Below are positions 23,552 through 32,258 of a DNA stretch of 64,000 bases, in pieces (the first letter of the stretch is position 1; each line of letters starts with the position of its first letter). The position numbers and the translations under genes were made by a program. Where the stretch lies: the NCBI GenBank assembly GCA_021793235.1, contig JAJYTD010000013.1:1-64000 (forward strand), written 5' to 3'. The notes under the pieces were generated by a model. That model was not told the DNA's origin. It saw only the letters and a program-made list of their open reading frames with translations, and did not search any database. This DNA is from Actinomycetes bacterium. Its GTDB lineage: Bacteria > Actinomycetota > Actinomycetes > Streptosporangiales > Streptosporangiaceae.

Positions 23552-24433
23552 TCAGCCGACGGTGTGGTCGGCGACGGCCCGCAGAGCCGTGCGGGCGGCA
23601 CAGATCGCCGGGTTGGTCTGACTTCCCCGGCGGAAGCCGAGGTGGATCGTGCGATGGCTTCCGCTGGGTGCCAGAGTGCAGCCGGTGGCGTGGGTGGAGG
23701 CGAGAGCAGGCAGGAAGGCGACGGCGTGGGCCTGGGCGACGAGGCGGGCGTGGAGGAGGACGTCGATGGATTCACAAGCGATGTTCGGTTCGAACCCGGC
23801 GGCGCGGCAGGTGGCGACGGCCCAGTCACGTGATCGTGTTCCGGGCGGCTCCATGGCCCAGCGCGCCTGGGCGAGCTTGGTGAGCACGACCGGGGATGTG
23901 CCGGTGGGAGTGGCGATGAGCATGGGGTCATCGATGAGGTGCTCGGTGATGATGTTGGCGATCGGCGCCACGGGTGCTCCGGGGTACTGCTCGTAGAGGA
24001 CCAGGTCGACCTCGCGCGCGAGCAGAGCGGGCAGGGCATGCTCGGCGTGGACGTGCCGGAAGGTGACCTTGACGTGGGGGCGGTCGCGGGCGAGTAGGTC
24101 CAGGGCGGTGGGGATGAGGGTGTGCGCGGCGCTTTGGAAGGTGGCGATGCGGACGTGTCCGGAGATCTCTGCGCTGGTGAGGGCGATCGCCGCTTCGGCT
24201 TGTTCGAGTTCGAGCAGGATGCGTTCGGTGTGGTCGACGAGGATGGTGGCGGCATCGGTGAGTCGGACACGTCGACCGACCGGTTCGAGCAGCGGCGCGC
24301 CGACCTCGCGTTCCAGGAGCGAGAGCTGGTGCGAGATGGCCGAGGGGCTGTAGCCCAGGGCTTCGGCGACGGCCGCCAGGGTGCCGCGGTGCTTCAGCTC
24401 ACGCAACAGGCGTAGGCGATGCAGATCGTACAC
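23552..24433 (-). CDS. LysR family transcriptional regulator
   Basis: 293 aa. The N-terminal winged HTH reads LHRLRLLRELKHRGTLAAVA, EALGYSPSAISHQLSLLE. The effector domain begins near residue 90 (GHVRIATFQSAAHTLIPTAL). It is divergent from the catabolic operon at 24550, with a TATCGAT inverted repeat between them, so it is the likely substrate-responsive activator of that operon. Confidence 0.9.
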   Translation of the reverse strand: MYDLHRLRLLRELKHRGTLAAVAEALGYSPSAISHQLSLLEREVGAPLLEPVGRRVRLTDAATILVDHTERILLELEQAEAAIALTSAEISGHVRIATFQSAAHTLIPTALDLLARDRPHVKVTFRHVHAEHALPALLAREVDLVLYEQYPGAPVAPIANIITEHLIDDPMLIATPTGTSPVVLTKLAQARWAMEPPGTRSRDWAVATCRAAGFEPNIACESIDVLLHARLVAQAHAVAFLPALASTHATGCTLAPSGSHRTIHLGFRRGSQTNPAICAARTALRAVADHTVG

Positions 24434-24464
24434 ACCCCACCAACCGTTCGATTCTTTTCATGAG

Positions 24465-24490
24465 TATCGATGAGAAGCATGCTATCGATA
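24465..24490. promoter_or_regulatory. Inverted repeat between LysR gene and catabolic operon
   Basis: TATCGAT at 24465-24471 and ATCGATA at 24484-24490, perfect 7-base arms separated by 12 bp. The spacing and position fit a LysR binding site. Confidence 0.55.
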
Positions 24491-24549
24491 AAAGGGTTGC
24501 CCACCCGTAGCGTCGAGGCGCCAGAACCCTTGGATTTGTGGAGCGTGCG

Positions 24550-25845
24550 ATGGCCGACACCCTGTCTGTTGGTTCCACGAGCTTGACGCTGAGTATTGAC
24601 GCCGATCGGTTGTGGTCCTCGCTGATGGAGTTAGCGCGCATCGGCGCCTACGAGGACGCCGCGACCGGTCTGGTCGGGGTGAATCGACAGTCGTTGACCG
24701 ATGCGGACGCCGAAGGGCGGCGCTCGCTCATTCGGTGGATGCGCCAGGCCGGGCTGGAGGTCACGGTCGATGAGATGGGCACGATCTTCGGCCGCCGCGA
24801 GGGGAGCGACCCCGAGCTCGCCCCGGTGATGGCCGCTTCCCACATCGACAGCGTGGCCACCGCCGGTGCCTTCGACGGGTGCCTGGGCGTACTCGGTGCC
24901 CTGGAGGTCGTCCGCAGTCTCAATGACGCGGGTATCACGACACGACGCCCGCTGGTGATCGCCGCGTTCACCGAGGAGGAGGGGGTACGGTTCGGCACCG
25001 ACATGCTCGGCTCCGCCGTGGCGGCCGGTCGTTTGACCTTGGAGTATGCCTACGACCTGACCGACGCGGACGGGCTTCGGTTCGGTGACGAACTGGTGCG
25101 GATCGGGTTCAAGGGGGGCCGTCCGGCGCGACTCGCCCCACCGCATGCCTACGTGGAATGCCACATCGAGCAGGGCCCTGTGCTCGCCCAACAGGGGTAC
25201 GCCATCGGTGTGGTCACCGGTGTACAGGCGATCTCGTGGCAGAAGATCACGCTGCACGGCAGGTCCGCGCATGCCGGCACCACCCCGACCGAACTGCGCA
25301 TCGACGCCGCTTTGGCGGCGGCACAGATCGTCATGCACGTGCGCCAGATGGTGGATTCCGGACGGTATGGGCGGCTACGTGCGACCGTGGGGCACATCGA
25401 CACCTTCCCTGGCCTGCCCAGTGTCGTATCCGAACGTGCGGAGCTGACTGTGGACCTGCGCAACCCTGACGATGGGCACATGGCCGCCGCCGAGGCCGAC
25501 CTGGCCGCCTTCCTCGCACGGCTCCCCGAATATCAACCGGGCCTGTGTGTGCAAACCGACAGGATGGCCCAGACGGACTCGGTGCCTTTCGACCACTCTC
25601 TCCAGGACACCATCGCCGCCGCGGCCAAGGACCTCGGCCATGCGACCACGCGCCTGATGTCCGGGGCCGGGCATGACGCCCAGGAGATCGCCGCGATCGC
25701 CCCGAGCGCGATGATCTTCGTGCGCGGGCAGTTCGACGGGATCAGCCACAATCCCCGCGAGTACTCCACGCCTGAGGACTGTGCCGCCGGTATCGCCGTG
25801 CTGGGCACTACGCTGCTGCGCCTGGCCATGGAGGTTCCGACATGA
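24550..25845 (+). CDS. M20 Zn-hydrolase, N-carbamoyl-L-amino acid hydrolase/allantoate amidohydrolase type
   Basis: 431 aa from ATG 24550 (GGAG 7 bp upstream); a GTG 12 bp earlier overlaps the ribosome site. Metal ligands are visible: AASHIDSV, GAFDGCLGVLGALEV (Asp), FTEEEGVRFG (Glu pair), YVECHIEQGP (His). The dimerisation domain contains LHGRSAHAGTTPT, and a late His occurs in ISHNPREYS. The enzyme removes a carbamoyl (ureido) group from an amino acid, releasing CO2 and ammonia. First gene of a three-gene coupled operon; its stop overlaps the next start by 4 bp (ATGA). Confidence 0.85.
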   Translation: MADTLSVGSTSLTLSIDADRLWSSLMELARIGAYEDAATGLVGVNRQSLTDADAEGRRSLIRWMRQAGLEVTVDEMGTIFGRREGSDPELAPVMAASHIDSVATAGAFDGCLGVLGALEVVRSLNDAGITTRRPLVIAAFTEEEGVRFGTDMLGSAVAAGRLTLEYAYDLTDADGLRFGDELVRIGFKGGRPARLAPPHAYVECHIEQGPVLAQQGYAIGVVTGVQAISWQKITLHGRSAHAGTTPTELRIDAALAAAQIVMHVRQMVDSGRYGRLRATVGHIDTFPGLPSVVSERAELTVDLRNPDDGHMAAAEADLAAFLARLPEYQPGLCVQTDRMAQTDSVPFDHSLQDTIAAAAKDLGHATTRLMSGAGHDAQEIAAIAPSAMIFVRGQFDGISHNPREYSTPEDCAAGIAVLGTTLLRLAMEVPT

Positions 25846-26963
25846 GCGCTCCGTTCTGGAACTCCGCAGCGCGCGGTTGGCGCACCGACCGGATCCGCGG
25901 GGTGTCCGCGTTCCATGAGAACCTGCCGGGCTATCAGCGCACGCGCCTGGTCGAGGTGCCCGCCCTAGCGGCCGAACTCGGGGTGGGCCGGGTGGTGGTC
26001 AAGGAGGAGAGTTCCCGCCTGGGCCTGCCGGCGTTCAAGATGCTGGGGGCAGTGTATGCGATCTCACGCGCGCTCTCGGCACGGTTCGGTGAACCCGATC
26101 GTGCCCTGTCGCTGGAGGAGCTGCGTCGAGCCATCGCCGCGCACGGTCCGGTCGAGTTGTTCGCCGCCACCGACGGCAATCACGGACGCGCCGTCGCGCA
26201 CACCGCCCGTCTGCTCGGCCTGCCCGCACGAATCTGGTTCCCCGACACCCTCACCGGCGAAGCCAAGGACGCGATCGCCGGTGAGAACGCTCAGACGGTG
26301 GAGCTCGCGCTTGCCTACGACGAGGTTGTGGCCGCAGCGGCCCGCGCCGCGCACGAGGCCGGTGAGAGCGCCCTTCTCATCCAAGACACCGCCTGGCCGG
26401 GATACCAGGACATACCGCAGTGGATCGTGGACGGCTATTCGACTCTCTTCGTAGAGGCCGATGCGCAATTGGCCGAACTCGGTATCGACAGAGTGGATCT
26501 GGTGGCCGTTCCGGTCGGCGTGGGCTCTCTCGCTCAGGCCGCGGTGCGCCACTACCGGTCGACCGCAGCCCCCCGGAAGGTGCCTCCCGTCGTGCTCAGC
26601 GTCGAAGCCGCCGCGGCCCCCGCGATCGTCACCTCCCTGCACGCCGACCGACCCGTCAGCGTGCCCACCGGTCGAACGGTGATGTCCGGACTGAACTGCG
26701 GAACACCCTCAGAGATCGCCTGGCCGATCCTCCACGCGGGTCTGGACGCGGCCGTCACGGTCGAGGAGGACGAGGCGATCAACGCCGCACATGCCCTGCA
26801 ATCCGCGGGCATCGATTCCGGCCCCTGCGGTGCCGCCACCCTGCCCGGTGTACGCGCCCTGCTCACTCGCACCCCCGCCCGCGACGCGTTGGAACAAGAC
26901 TCAACGGTCCTGCTGCTGTCCACCGAAGGCCGAGCCGCCAACCCCCTCTCGGAGACACGATGA
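25842..26963 (+). CDS. dpaL: Diaminopropionate ammonia-lyase
   Basis: 373 aa. PLP fold-type II enzyme: LPAFKMLGAVYAISRAL with the Schiff-base lysine at residue 66, the phosphate-side ATDGNHGRAVAHTARLLG, and the C-terminal CGAATLPGVRALL. Beta-replacement relatives such as threonine dehydratase have SxxK-N; the FKMLGA form and the QDTAWPGYQDIPQWIVDGYS block are diagnostic of diaminopropionate ammonia-lyase. It converts 2,3-diaminopropionate to pyruvate and two ammonia. Overlapping starts on both sides imply coupled translation with the hydrolase and the peptidase. Confidence 0.85.
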   Translation: MSAPFWNSAARGWRTDRIRGVSAFHENLPGYQRTRLVEVPALAAELGVGRVVVKEESSRLGLPAFKMLGAVYAISRALSARFGEPDRALSLEELRRAIAAHGPVELFAATDGNHGRAVAHTARLLGLPARIWFPDTLTGEAKDAIAGENAQTVELALAYDEVVAAAARAAHEAGESALLIQDTAWPGYQDIPQWIVDGYSTLFVEADAQLAELGIDRVDLVAVPVGVGSLAQAAVRHYRSTAAPRKVPPVVLSVEAAAAPAIVTSLHADRPVSVPTGRTVMSGLNCGTPSEIAWPILHAGLDAAVTVEEDEAINAAHALQSAGIDSGPCGAATLPGVRALLTRTPARDALEQDSTVLLLSTEGRAANPLSETR

Positions 26964-28123
26964 ACACCACACTCCCGACCACGGACCTCGACGAGGTGGT
27001 CGACCTTACGTGCCGCCTCATCGCCATCGACTCGGTCAACCCCGCACTCGTCTCCGGCGGGGCCGGTGAGGCGCAGATCGCCACGGCCGTCTGTGAGTGG
27101 CTCACCGACCGCGGATTCACCTGCCGGCGTCTGGAAGCCACCCCAGGAAGACCATCGGTGCTCGCCACAGCGTCGGGAACCGGCGGCGGGTCCAGCCTCA
27201 TGCTCAACGGGCACCTCGACACCGTCTCCCTGGCCAGCTACCACGGTGATGGGCTCCAGCCCACGGTCCACGACGGGCGGTTGCACGGGCGCGGCGCCTA
27301 CGACATGAAATCCGGTCTGGCGGCGATGATGGTAGCGGCCGCACGAGCACACCAGAGCCCGCACCGCGGCGACATCGTGCTCGCCCTGGTGGCCGACGAA
27401 GAACACGTCAGCCTCGGCACCGAGGAAGTCCTCCGGCACCGGACCACCGACGCGGCCATCGTCGTCGAACCCACCGGACTCGATCTGGTCACCGCCCACC
27501 GCGGCTTCGTTTGGGCGACCGTGACCGTTCACGGTCGCGCCGCCCACGGCTCCCGCCCCGACCTCGGCCTCGACGCGATCGCCAAGGCCGGACGATTCCT
27601 GACCGCGCTCGACAAGCACGCCGAGCACCTGACGGCCAGGTCCCCGCACCCGAGACTGGGAACGGGAAACCTGCACGCTGGAACGATCACCGGTGGAGCC
27701 GAGATATCCAGCTATCCCGCCAGTTGTGTCATCACCCTGGAACGGCGCACCCTCCCCGGTGAAGGCCCCGCCACGTTCGAACGCGAACTCACCGACCTGC
27801 ACGACAACATCACCCGCACCGACCCGGGCCTGGCCGCCGACATCGAGATCACCACACACCGCCCATCGTTCGAAGCCGCCCCCGACTCGCGGATCGCCAC
27901 CACCCTCTCCAAGGCCTTCCACACGGTGGCAGGACGTGCGCCCACCCGCCGCGGCGAGGCGTTCTGGACCGACTGCGCCCTGCTCGATGAGCGAGGCATC
28001 GACACCGTCATGTTCGGTGTCGACGGGGGCGGCGCGCACGCCGCCGAGGAGTGGGTCGCCATTGACTCACTCCAGACGACCACCACCGTCCTGCACCACA
28101 CCATCGGACAGTACGTCTCCTGA
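26960..28123 (+). CDS. M20 family metallopeptidase (ArgE/DapE/YgeY-like)
   Basis: 387 aa from ATG 26960, which overlaps the lyase stop (ATGA). Zinc-site motifs: LNGHLDTV, GRGAYDMKSGLAAMM, LVADEEHVSLGTE, with dimerisation domain VTVHGRAAHGSRPDLGLDAI and a late His in GGGAHAAEEWV. It deacylates an N-acyl amino acid or small peptide. In E. coli a YgeY-type M20 enzyme sits next to the ammonia-lyase YgeX; the same pairing is seen here, supporting a shared pathway. Substrate not known. Confidence 0.85.
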   Translation: MNTTLPTTDLDEVVDLTCRLIAIDSVNPALVSGGAGEAQIATAVCEWLTDRGFTCRRLEATPGRPSVLATASGTGGGSSLMLNGHLDTVSLASYHGDGLQPTVHDGRLHGRGAYDMKSGLAAMMVAAARAHQSPHRGDIVLALVADEEHVSLGTEEVLRHRTTDAAIVVEPTGLDLVTAHRGFVWATVTVHGRAAHGSRPDLGLDAIAKAGRFLTALDKHAEHLTARSPHPRLGTGNLHAGTITGGAEISSYPASCVITLERRTLPGEGPATFERELTDLHDNITRTDPGLAADIEITTHRPSFEAAPDSRIATTLSKAFHTVAGRAPTRRGEAFWTDCALLDERGIDTVMFGVDGGGAHAAEEWVAIDSLQTTTTVLHHTIGQYVS

Positions 28124-28824
28124 CCGCACTGAAGGGTGCAGCGCACCTTCTTGCCGATCACCACTTTGATGGTCGGCGCGCACGGGGGGTGGGACGCGTT
28201 GTTCAGGCCGTCCCCATCCCCGTGCGTGTCGGTGTTTCGTCACCGAACGGCTGCGGCGAGCCGGTCGACGGCCTCGGCGAACCTTCGCGGCCTTCACGAC
28301 TCCTTCGCGTGAGCTTCTCGACCTTCACCCTGTGCAGCCTTTCTCTCCTCGAAGCGGGGGCTGGTCGACTGGTGAACGGCGAAACCAGCCGATCGAGGCC
28401 GTGGTCTCGTGCGGCGGTGTTCCGGCTTCCTCTCCTCTCGGACTGGAGTACCGCCGCCCCTGAATGCGCCGTAGCCGATGTGGAGTCTGCTGATGTCCGA
28501 GATGCCATCCATCGCCATCAACGACGTACTGAAGGTGGGTGGGCCGGTAGCCAGAAGAATTCGTTCTCGTTCAGCTCTGACAATGCCGAACGTGCGGCTG
28601 CCGGAGAGGGCCAAACATGCGCCAGAGATGGCCTCCACCACGTTGGAAATGGCCGCCGACCCCATCCCATCTCCAATACGGCATGCGCCTTCCTTGGCCA
28701 AAGAGCGTGTGACCTCCGGATAGGTACCACCGAGACGCTCCTCGGTGAGCCGGCTTCCTGTGCCGGTGACACTGCCGCGAACGCGGACACCTGGATCGCC
28801 TCGGTGGCAAGGAAGGCAGTACTC
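28124..28824. other. Gene-poor, scrambled stretch
   Basis: A minus-strand frame at 28294-28701 (135 codons, with GACRIGDGMGSAAISNVVEA) looks partly protein-like but has a poor Arg-rich end and no recognised family. It could be a decayed gene. A nearby minus-strand piece IKVVIGKKVRCTLQ at ~28135 is too short to name. Confidence 0.3.
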
Positions 28825-28920
28825 ATGAGTGCCCGCGCCCAGACGTTTGCCGACGATCCCGACAGCATCGCCTTGGCCCGTCGATGGACGGTCGATGTCC
28901 TACGTAGTGCGGGCTGTGGC
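28825..28920 (+). pseudogene. Possible anti-sigma/HATPase N-terminal fragment
   Basis: ATG 28825 begins SARAQTFADDPDSIALARRW, TVDVLRSAGC, which resembles the opening helix of RsbW-like ATP-binding proteins common in Nocardiopsaceae. The frame then degenerates. Tentative. Confidence 0.35.
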
Positions 28921-28959
28921 ACTGAGAGGACCTCGACCTCGGCTTGCGGCTGTACAAAC

Positions 28960-29229
28960 GCGGTGTGCGGCTCCGGCCGGGTCGTGCGTCGCCGTGTTCG
29001 GGCGCGGCACGTCGCTGCCCGCGACACTGCCTCCCGGCGCTGTCCTCATCGGCTTCGATGCCGACGTCCTCGCCGAGTTGGCCGGCGACCTGCCGCACAG
29101 CCTCCATCACGCGCTCGGGGAGCGTACTGTACTGCCGAACGAGTCGGTCGATCTGGCGATCATCACCAGCCGCCTACGAGGACTTTGGGAGCGATTCGAC
29201 ACGCAGATCCTTGCTGAGGCTCATGGGTA
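28960..29229 (+). pseudogene. Possible SAM-methyltransferase fragment
   Basis: The plus-strand frame VLIGFDADVLAELAGDLP, then TVLPNESVDLAIITSRL and TQILAEAHG has the spacing of motifs II-IV of a class I methyltransferase; it breaks off where LRPGG would follow. Motif I is not seen. The IS3 tail starts 35 bp later. Confidence 0.35.
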
Positions 29230-29264
29230 GAAAAAGCGGTCCACCACTGCGATCAGGCCCCACC

Positions 29265-29425
29265 ACCCGTGGAAGACGCTGAGCGGAGTCGAGATCGCCA
29301 CCGCCGAGTGGGTGGACTGGTACAACAACACCTGGCTCCACGGTGAGACCGGCCATGTCCCACCGGTCGAGTACGAGGCCGCCCACTACACCCAGAACAC
29401 CCGAAAACCGCAAGTCACAGCATAG
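29265..29425 (+). pseudogene. IS3-family transposase tail
   Basis: The frame KTLSGVEIATAEWVDWYNNT, WLHGETGHVPPVEYEAAHYT, ending KPQVTA and a stop at 423-425, is the classic C-terminus of an IS3-family orfB. Only ~53 codons remain. It belongs to a different IS3 lineage from the copy at 8188. Confidence 0.75.
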
Positions 29426-29454
29426 ATAGAGAGTCTCTAAACAACCCGGGGAGG

Positions 29455-29535
29455 TTCAGACCTGGCAGGTCTGGCACCTTCATCTGACGCTGGTCAGTGC
29501 TGCTCAGGCGTTCCTGACGCTGCGAAGACCCGCTC
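29455..29535 (+). pseudogene. Possible IS701/IS4-type transposase scrap
   Basis: QTWQVWHLHLTLVSAAQAFL resembles the C-terminal WxxWHRHITLxMxAHAFL block of actinobacterial IS701-type transposases. Only ~25 codons are recognisable; the rest to 29660 is unreadable. Confidence 0.4.
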
Positions 29536-29677
29536 CAAGACCGCAGACGCCGGTCTGAGTCTGTATGAGGTGCTGGGGCCCTCCAGGAGGTACTGCTGTG
29601 CTGGACCGGCGTGTGTCACGCCTGTCACCGGACCTTTGCCCAGCAGCACCCTCCCGATACGGGTTACCGAAGTACTT

Positions 29678-30862
29678 CTAGAACACGCGGTCGGCGCGGG
29701 GCAGCGAGCGCAGCAGGCAGGCCGCGCCCCAGCACAGCGGTAGCGCGAACGCGCCCACCACGGCGAACTTGGCGATTGCCGGAGCCTCCCACCAGGAGAA
29801 AGCGTAGCCCAGGCCGATCACCACCAGCGGATGCAGGAAGTAGACCGCGTAGGCCTGCTCGGAAAGGAACGTCCCAACGGCCGAGCGGCGGTTGAACCGT
29901 CGCTGGAACAGGGCCAGCAGTGCCAGCACGGCGCCCACGGCCAGGATGTTCTCCGCGGCCGCCAGCCCCAGCGACTGCCAACTGCCGGGCGGGAGGACCG
30001 TGCCGTCCAAAGCGGCCAACAGGAGCACGTAAACCGGCGCCGTGAGTATTGCGGCGCTCGCTCCGCCCCAGCCCGCCCAGCGCGGGACGGCGTTCAACCA
30101 GCCTTTGCCGAAGGCCAGCACACCCGCGGCGAACATCAGGACGTACTGCGGCATGAAGGCGGGGGTGGGCAGCCCGATGATCGGCCAGGTGGTGCCGCTG
30201 GGCACCACGATGCGCCACAGGTAGGTGACCGCCACCAGGACAGCCACGAAGCCGGTGACAGCCAGCGGTCCGGGCACGGGAGCCGTCCCGGCCGAGCGGA
30301 CTGCCGCCGCAGGCGTGGTCTCACGTGCGCCCCGGAACCGCCTGATCAGCACGTATGCCAGGGCGAACACCAGCAGCGTCTCGACGAACCACATGGGCCC
30401 CGGCTCCCACGTCACCACGTAGAAGAGCCAGTAGGGCGTCCTATCGGGATCGGTCAGGTAGATCCCCAGGTAGACCACGGGACGCATCAGCACCAGGTAG
30501 ATCAGCAGCGGCACCCCCAGCCGTATCAGCCTGCCGCGCAGGAAGCCGCGGGCGCCCTTGTGGTCGTGGGAGCCGGGCGTGAAGAACCCGGAGATCAAGA
30601 AGAAGAACCCCATGAAGAATGCCTGGTTGACGACGAGGAAGACGTCCAGCAGGGCGCTGCTGGGGTCGTCGGCGGGGTCGATGTAGTACCAGGCCGGGAC
30701 GTTGCTGTAGGCGAGGGAGGCGTGGTGCAGCACCACCAGCACCGTCAATGCGACGCGCAGGTGGTCGAGGTAGTACAGCCGCGGGCGGGTCGGTGCGGCA
30801 GCCTCGGCCGGGGAAGCGGCGCCGACGTGCGGCGGGGAGGCGGTGGGCCGGTCCGATGCCAT
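29678..30862 (-). CDS. Acyltransferase family 3 membrane protein
   Basis: 394 aa from ATG 30860-30862. About ten membrane segments. It begins RLYYLDHLRVALTVLVVLHH, with the conserved HH-type block and FFLISGFFTPGSHDHKG, then FLRGRLIRLGVPLLIYL. Such enzymes transfer acyl groups to sugars or cell-wall glycans across the membrane. A longer frame exists, but the N-terminal extension is not family-like and contains the operator region. The TetR gene at 31107 lies upstream on the same strand; the gap has a CGGAC/GTCCG inverted repeat, suggesting control by that repressor. Confidence 0.85.
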   Translation of the reverse strand: MASDRPTASPPHVGAASPAEAAAPTRPRLYYLDHLRVALTVLVVLHHASLAYSNVPAWYYIDPADDPSSALLDVFLVVNQAFFMGFFFLISGFFTPGSHDHKGARGFLRGRLIRLGVPLLIYLVLMRPVVYLGIYLTDPDRTPYWLFYVVTWEPGPMWFVETLLVFALAYVLIRRFRGARETTPAAAVRSAGTAPVPGPLAVTGFVAVLVAVTYLWRIVVPSGTTWPIIGLPTPAFMPQYVLMFAAGVLAFGKGWLNAVPRWAGWGGASAAILTAPVYVLLLAALDGTVLPPGSWQSLGLAAAENILAVGAVLALLALFQRRFNRRSAVGTFLSEQAYAVYFLHPLVVIGLGYAFSWWEAPAIAKFAVVGAFALPLCWGAACLLRSLPRADRVF

Positions 30863-30935
30863 GGTTCTCCGATCCGGGTCGGGTGTGCTGCGGTACGAGA
30901 GAGCCGACCGGTCCAGCGACCGGATTTTGTTTTCC

Positions 30936-30953
30936 CGGACTATTTTTTGTCCG
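30936..30953. promoter_or_regulatory. Candidate operator upstream of acyltransferase
   Basis: CGGAC-TATTTTTT-GTCCG, 5-base arms in an unusually T-rich 60-bp island between the TetR and acyltransferase genes. Plausible TetR site. Short arms, so moderate confidence. Confidence 0.4.
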
Positions 30954-31106
30954 CCTGGCCAGTTTTCTAGCCACACGGACAGAAGGCAAATCGGTGCTCT
31001 CCCCACGAGTCCCTGAGCCGCCCTGAGGCAGGTCAGAGACAGCGGGTCGCGGCGGCGCAGCGGTGCGGCCGAAGCGCGGGCCGACGGGGCGGGGCAGGCG
31101 GGAGAG

Positions 31107-31727
31107 TCAACGCGCGGAGCGGTCGATGAGCTCGGCCAGTTCGGCGGCGTGGGCTTCCAAGTCGTGGTCCGGATGGGTCACCCAGTACGCGAACATGCCG
31201 TCGATCGAGGCCTGGAGGGTTACCGCCATGACGCGCACGTCGAAGTCACGGAAGACGCCCCGCTCTTGCCCGGTGCGCAGGCGCTCCTCAATCCCCTGGT
31301 AGACCGGCTCAGCCACCATAGGGCGGTGGCGCGGGGACGTTCCCTCAGGGCTCTGCATGCCGTTGAAGATGCCGGCCAGGGCCATCAGCTTCTCACGGTG
31401 CCCGCGCATGTACTCGGCCACAGTCAGGATATGGGCCCGCAGAGCGGCACGCTCGTCGGGAGCCTCTACTATGCGCGGCAGCACAAACTCCGCGATCTCC
31501 GAGTAGACCTGCTCGACGACCTGGTCCATCAGTTCGTCCTTACCGGAGAAGTGGTAGGAGATGACACCTTTGCTGATACCGGCCCGCTGTGCGATGCGCG
31601 ACAACGAGGCGTGAGCAAAGCCCACCTCGGCGACGGTGTCGATGGCCGCGGAGACGATCTGCGCGCGCCGGGCCTCCTCGATGAAAGTGCGCTTGCGCTG
31701 GCCGTGCGGGCGAGAACTTGGCCCCAT
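31107..31727 (-). CDS. TetR/AcrR family transcriptional regulator
   Basis: 206 aa. HTH at ~residues 18-65: AQIVSAAIDTVAEVGFAHAS, LSRIAQRAGISKGVISYHFS, GKDELMDQVV. The C-terminal ligand domain resembles the TetR_C_6/BetI-like group. It lies upstream of and parallel to the acyltransferase gene and probably controls it. The Arg/Lys-rich N-terminus is a usual extension. Confidence 0.9.
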   Translation of the reverse strand: MGPSSRPHGQRKRTFIEEARRAQIVSAAIDTVAEVGFAHASLSRIAQRAGISKGVISYHFSGKDELMDQVVEQVYSEIAEFVLPRIVEAPDERAALRAHILTVAEYMRGHREKLMALAGIFNGMQSPEGTSPRHRPMVAEPVYQGIEERLRTGQERGVFRDFDVRVMAVTLQASIDGMFAYWVTHPDHDLEAHAAELAELIDRSAR

Positions 31728-32204
31728 AGACAGCGAAGATACCAGTCGGCCGAATGAGTCCGTGGGGCCCGTGCCCTCCCTTGGCTCGTACTCGTGCGCG
31801 ACGGTCGGGCGTGCGCCTTCGCGCCTTGTGTTCGGGAGTGCCGCACGCGCGTCCGTGCCTACGACGGGTGATGTGTGAGGCCGTGCGGTCGCGGTGCATA
31901 CTCCCGAGCGTCCATGCGGAACTGCGCATCAGCAGCTCATCGGCGCCCACCAGGTCGAACGGTGGCCAGGCGGGGATGATCTATGACCCAGAGCCGGCTC
32001 GGCTACCGCGCTGAGCAGCATGATCGACGCGAAGACGGCGAGGGTGCTGCGGTCGACCCGGTGACCGACGGCCAGACCGTGTTCATCGGTCATCCAGTGG
32101 ACCCGAAAGGTTCACCGGCCCGGCCCTGTTCGCGGTGAAACCTCCTGGGCGGCTTCAGGTGCGCGGTTTCCTCCCGCCCGTGTGCGCCAGAGCCGTGTGA
32201 CGTG
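31728..32204. other. Remnant-bearing stretch between two TetR genes
   Basis: It contains the DUF2637 copy 4 remnant; the rest shows no gene. It ends at the palindrome of the second TetR gene. Confidence 0.4.
31912..31985 (-). pseudogene. DUF2637 remnant, copy 4 (highly decayed)
   Basis: The minus strand reads IIPAWPPFDLVGADELLMRS, SAW, which aligns with VIHAWPSFALIGAYELLMRH of copy 1 (about half identical). No start and no upstream repeat survive. Because only ~22 codons match, this is less sure than copies 1-3. Confidence 0.5.
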
Positions 32205-32236
32205 CTGCACTCAGTGCGTCGTTGCACTGAGTGCAG
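32205..32236. promoter_or_regulatory. Operator: perfect 13-bp inverted repeat
   Basis: CTGCACTCAGTGC, six bases, GCACTGAGTGCAG. Each arm is itself a near-palindrome (GCACT-C-AGTGC), so two stacked dimer sites are possible. It sits 22 bp before the TetR start and is very likely its binding site. Confidence 0.75.
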
Positions 32237-32258
32237 TAACTTCTCTAGTCTGGCGGGC

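Noticed and set aside
26552-28039. 495-codon minus-strand frame over the catabolic operon
   Set aside because: Shadow; composition is Gly/Val/Arg-rich and lacks motifs.
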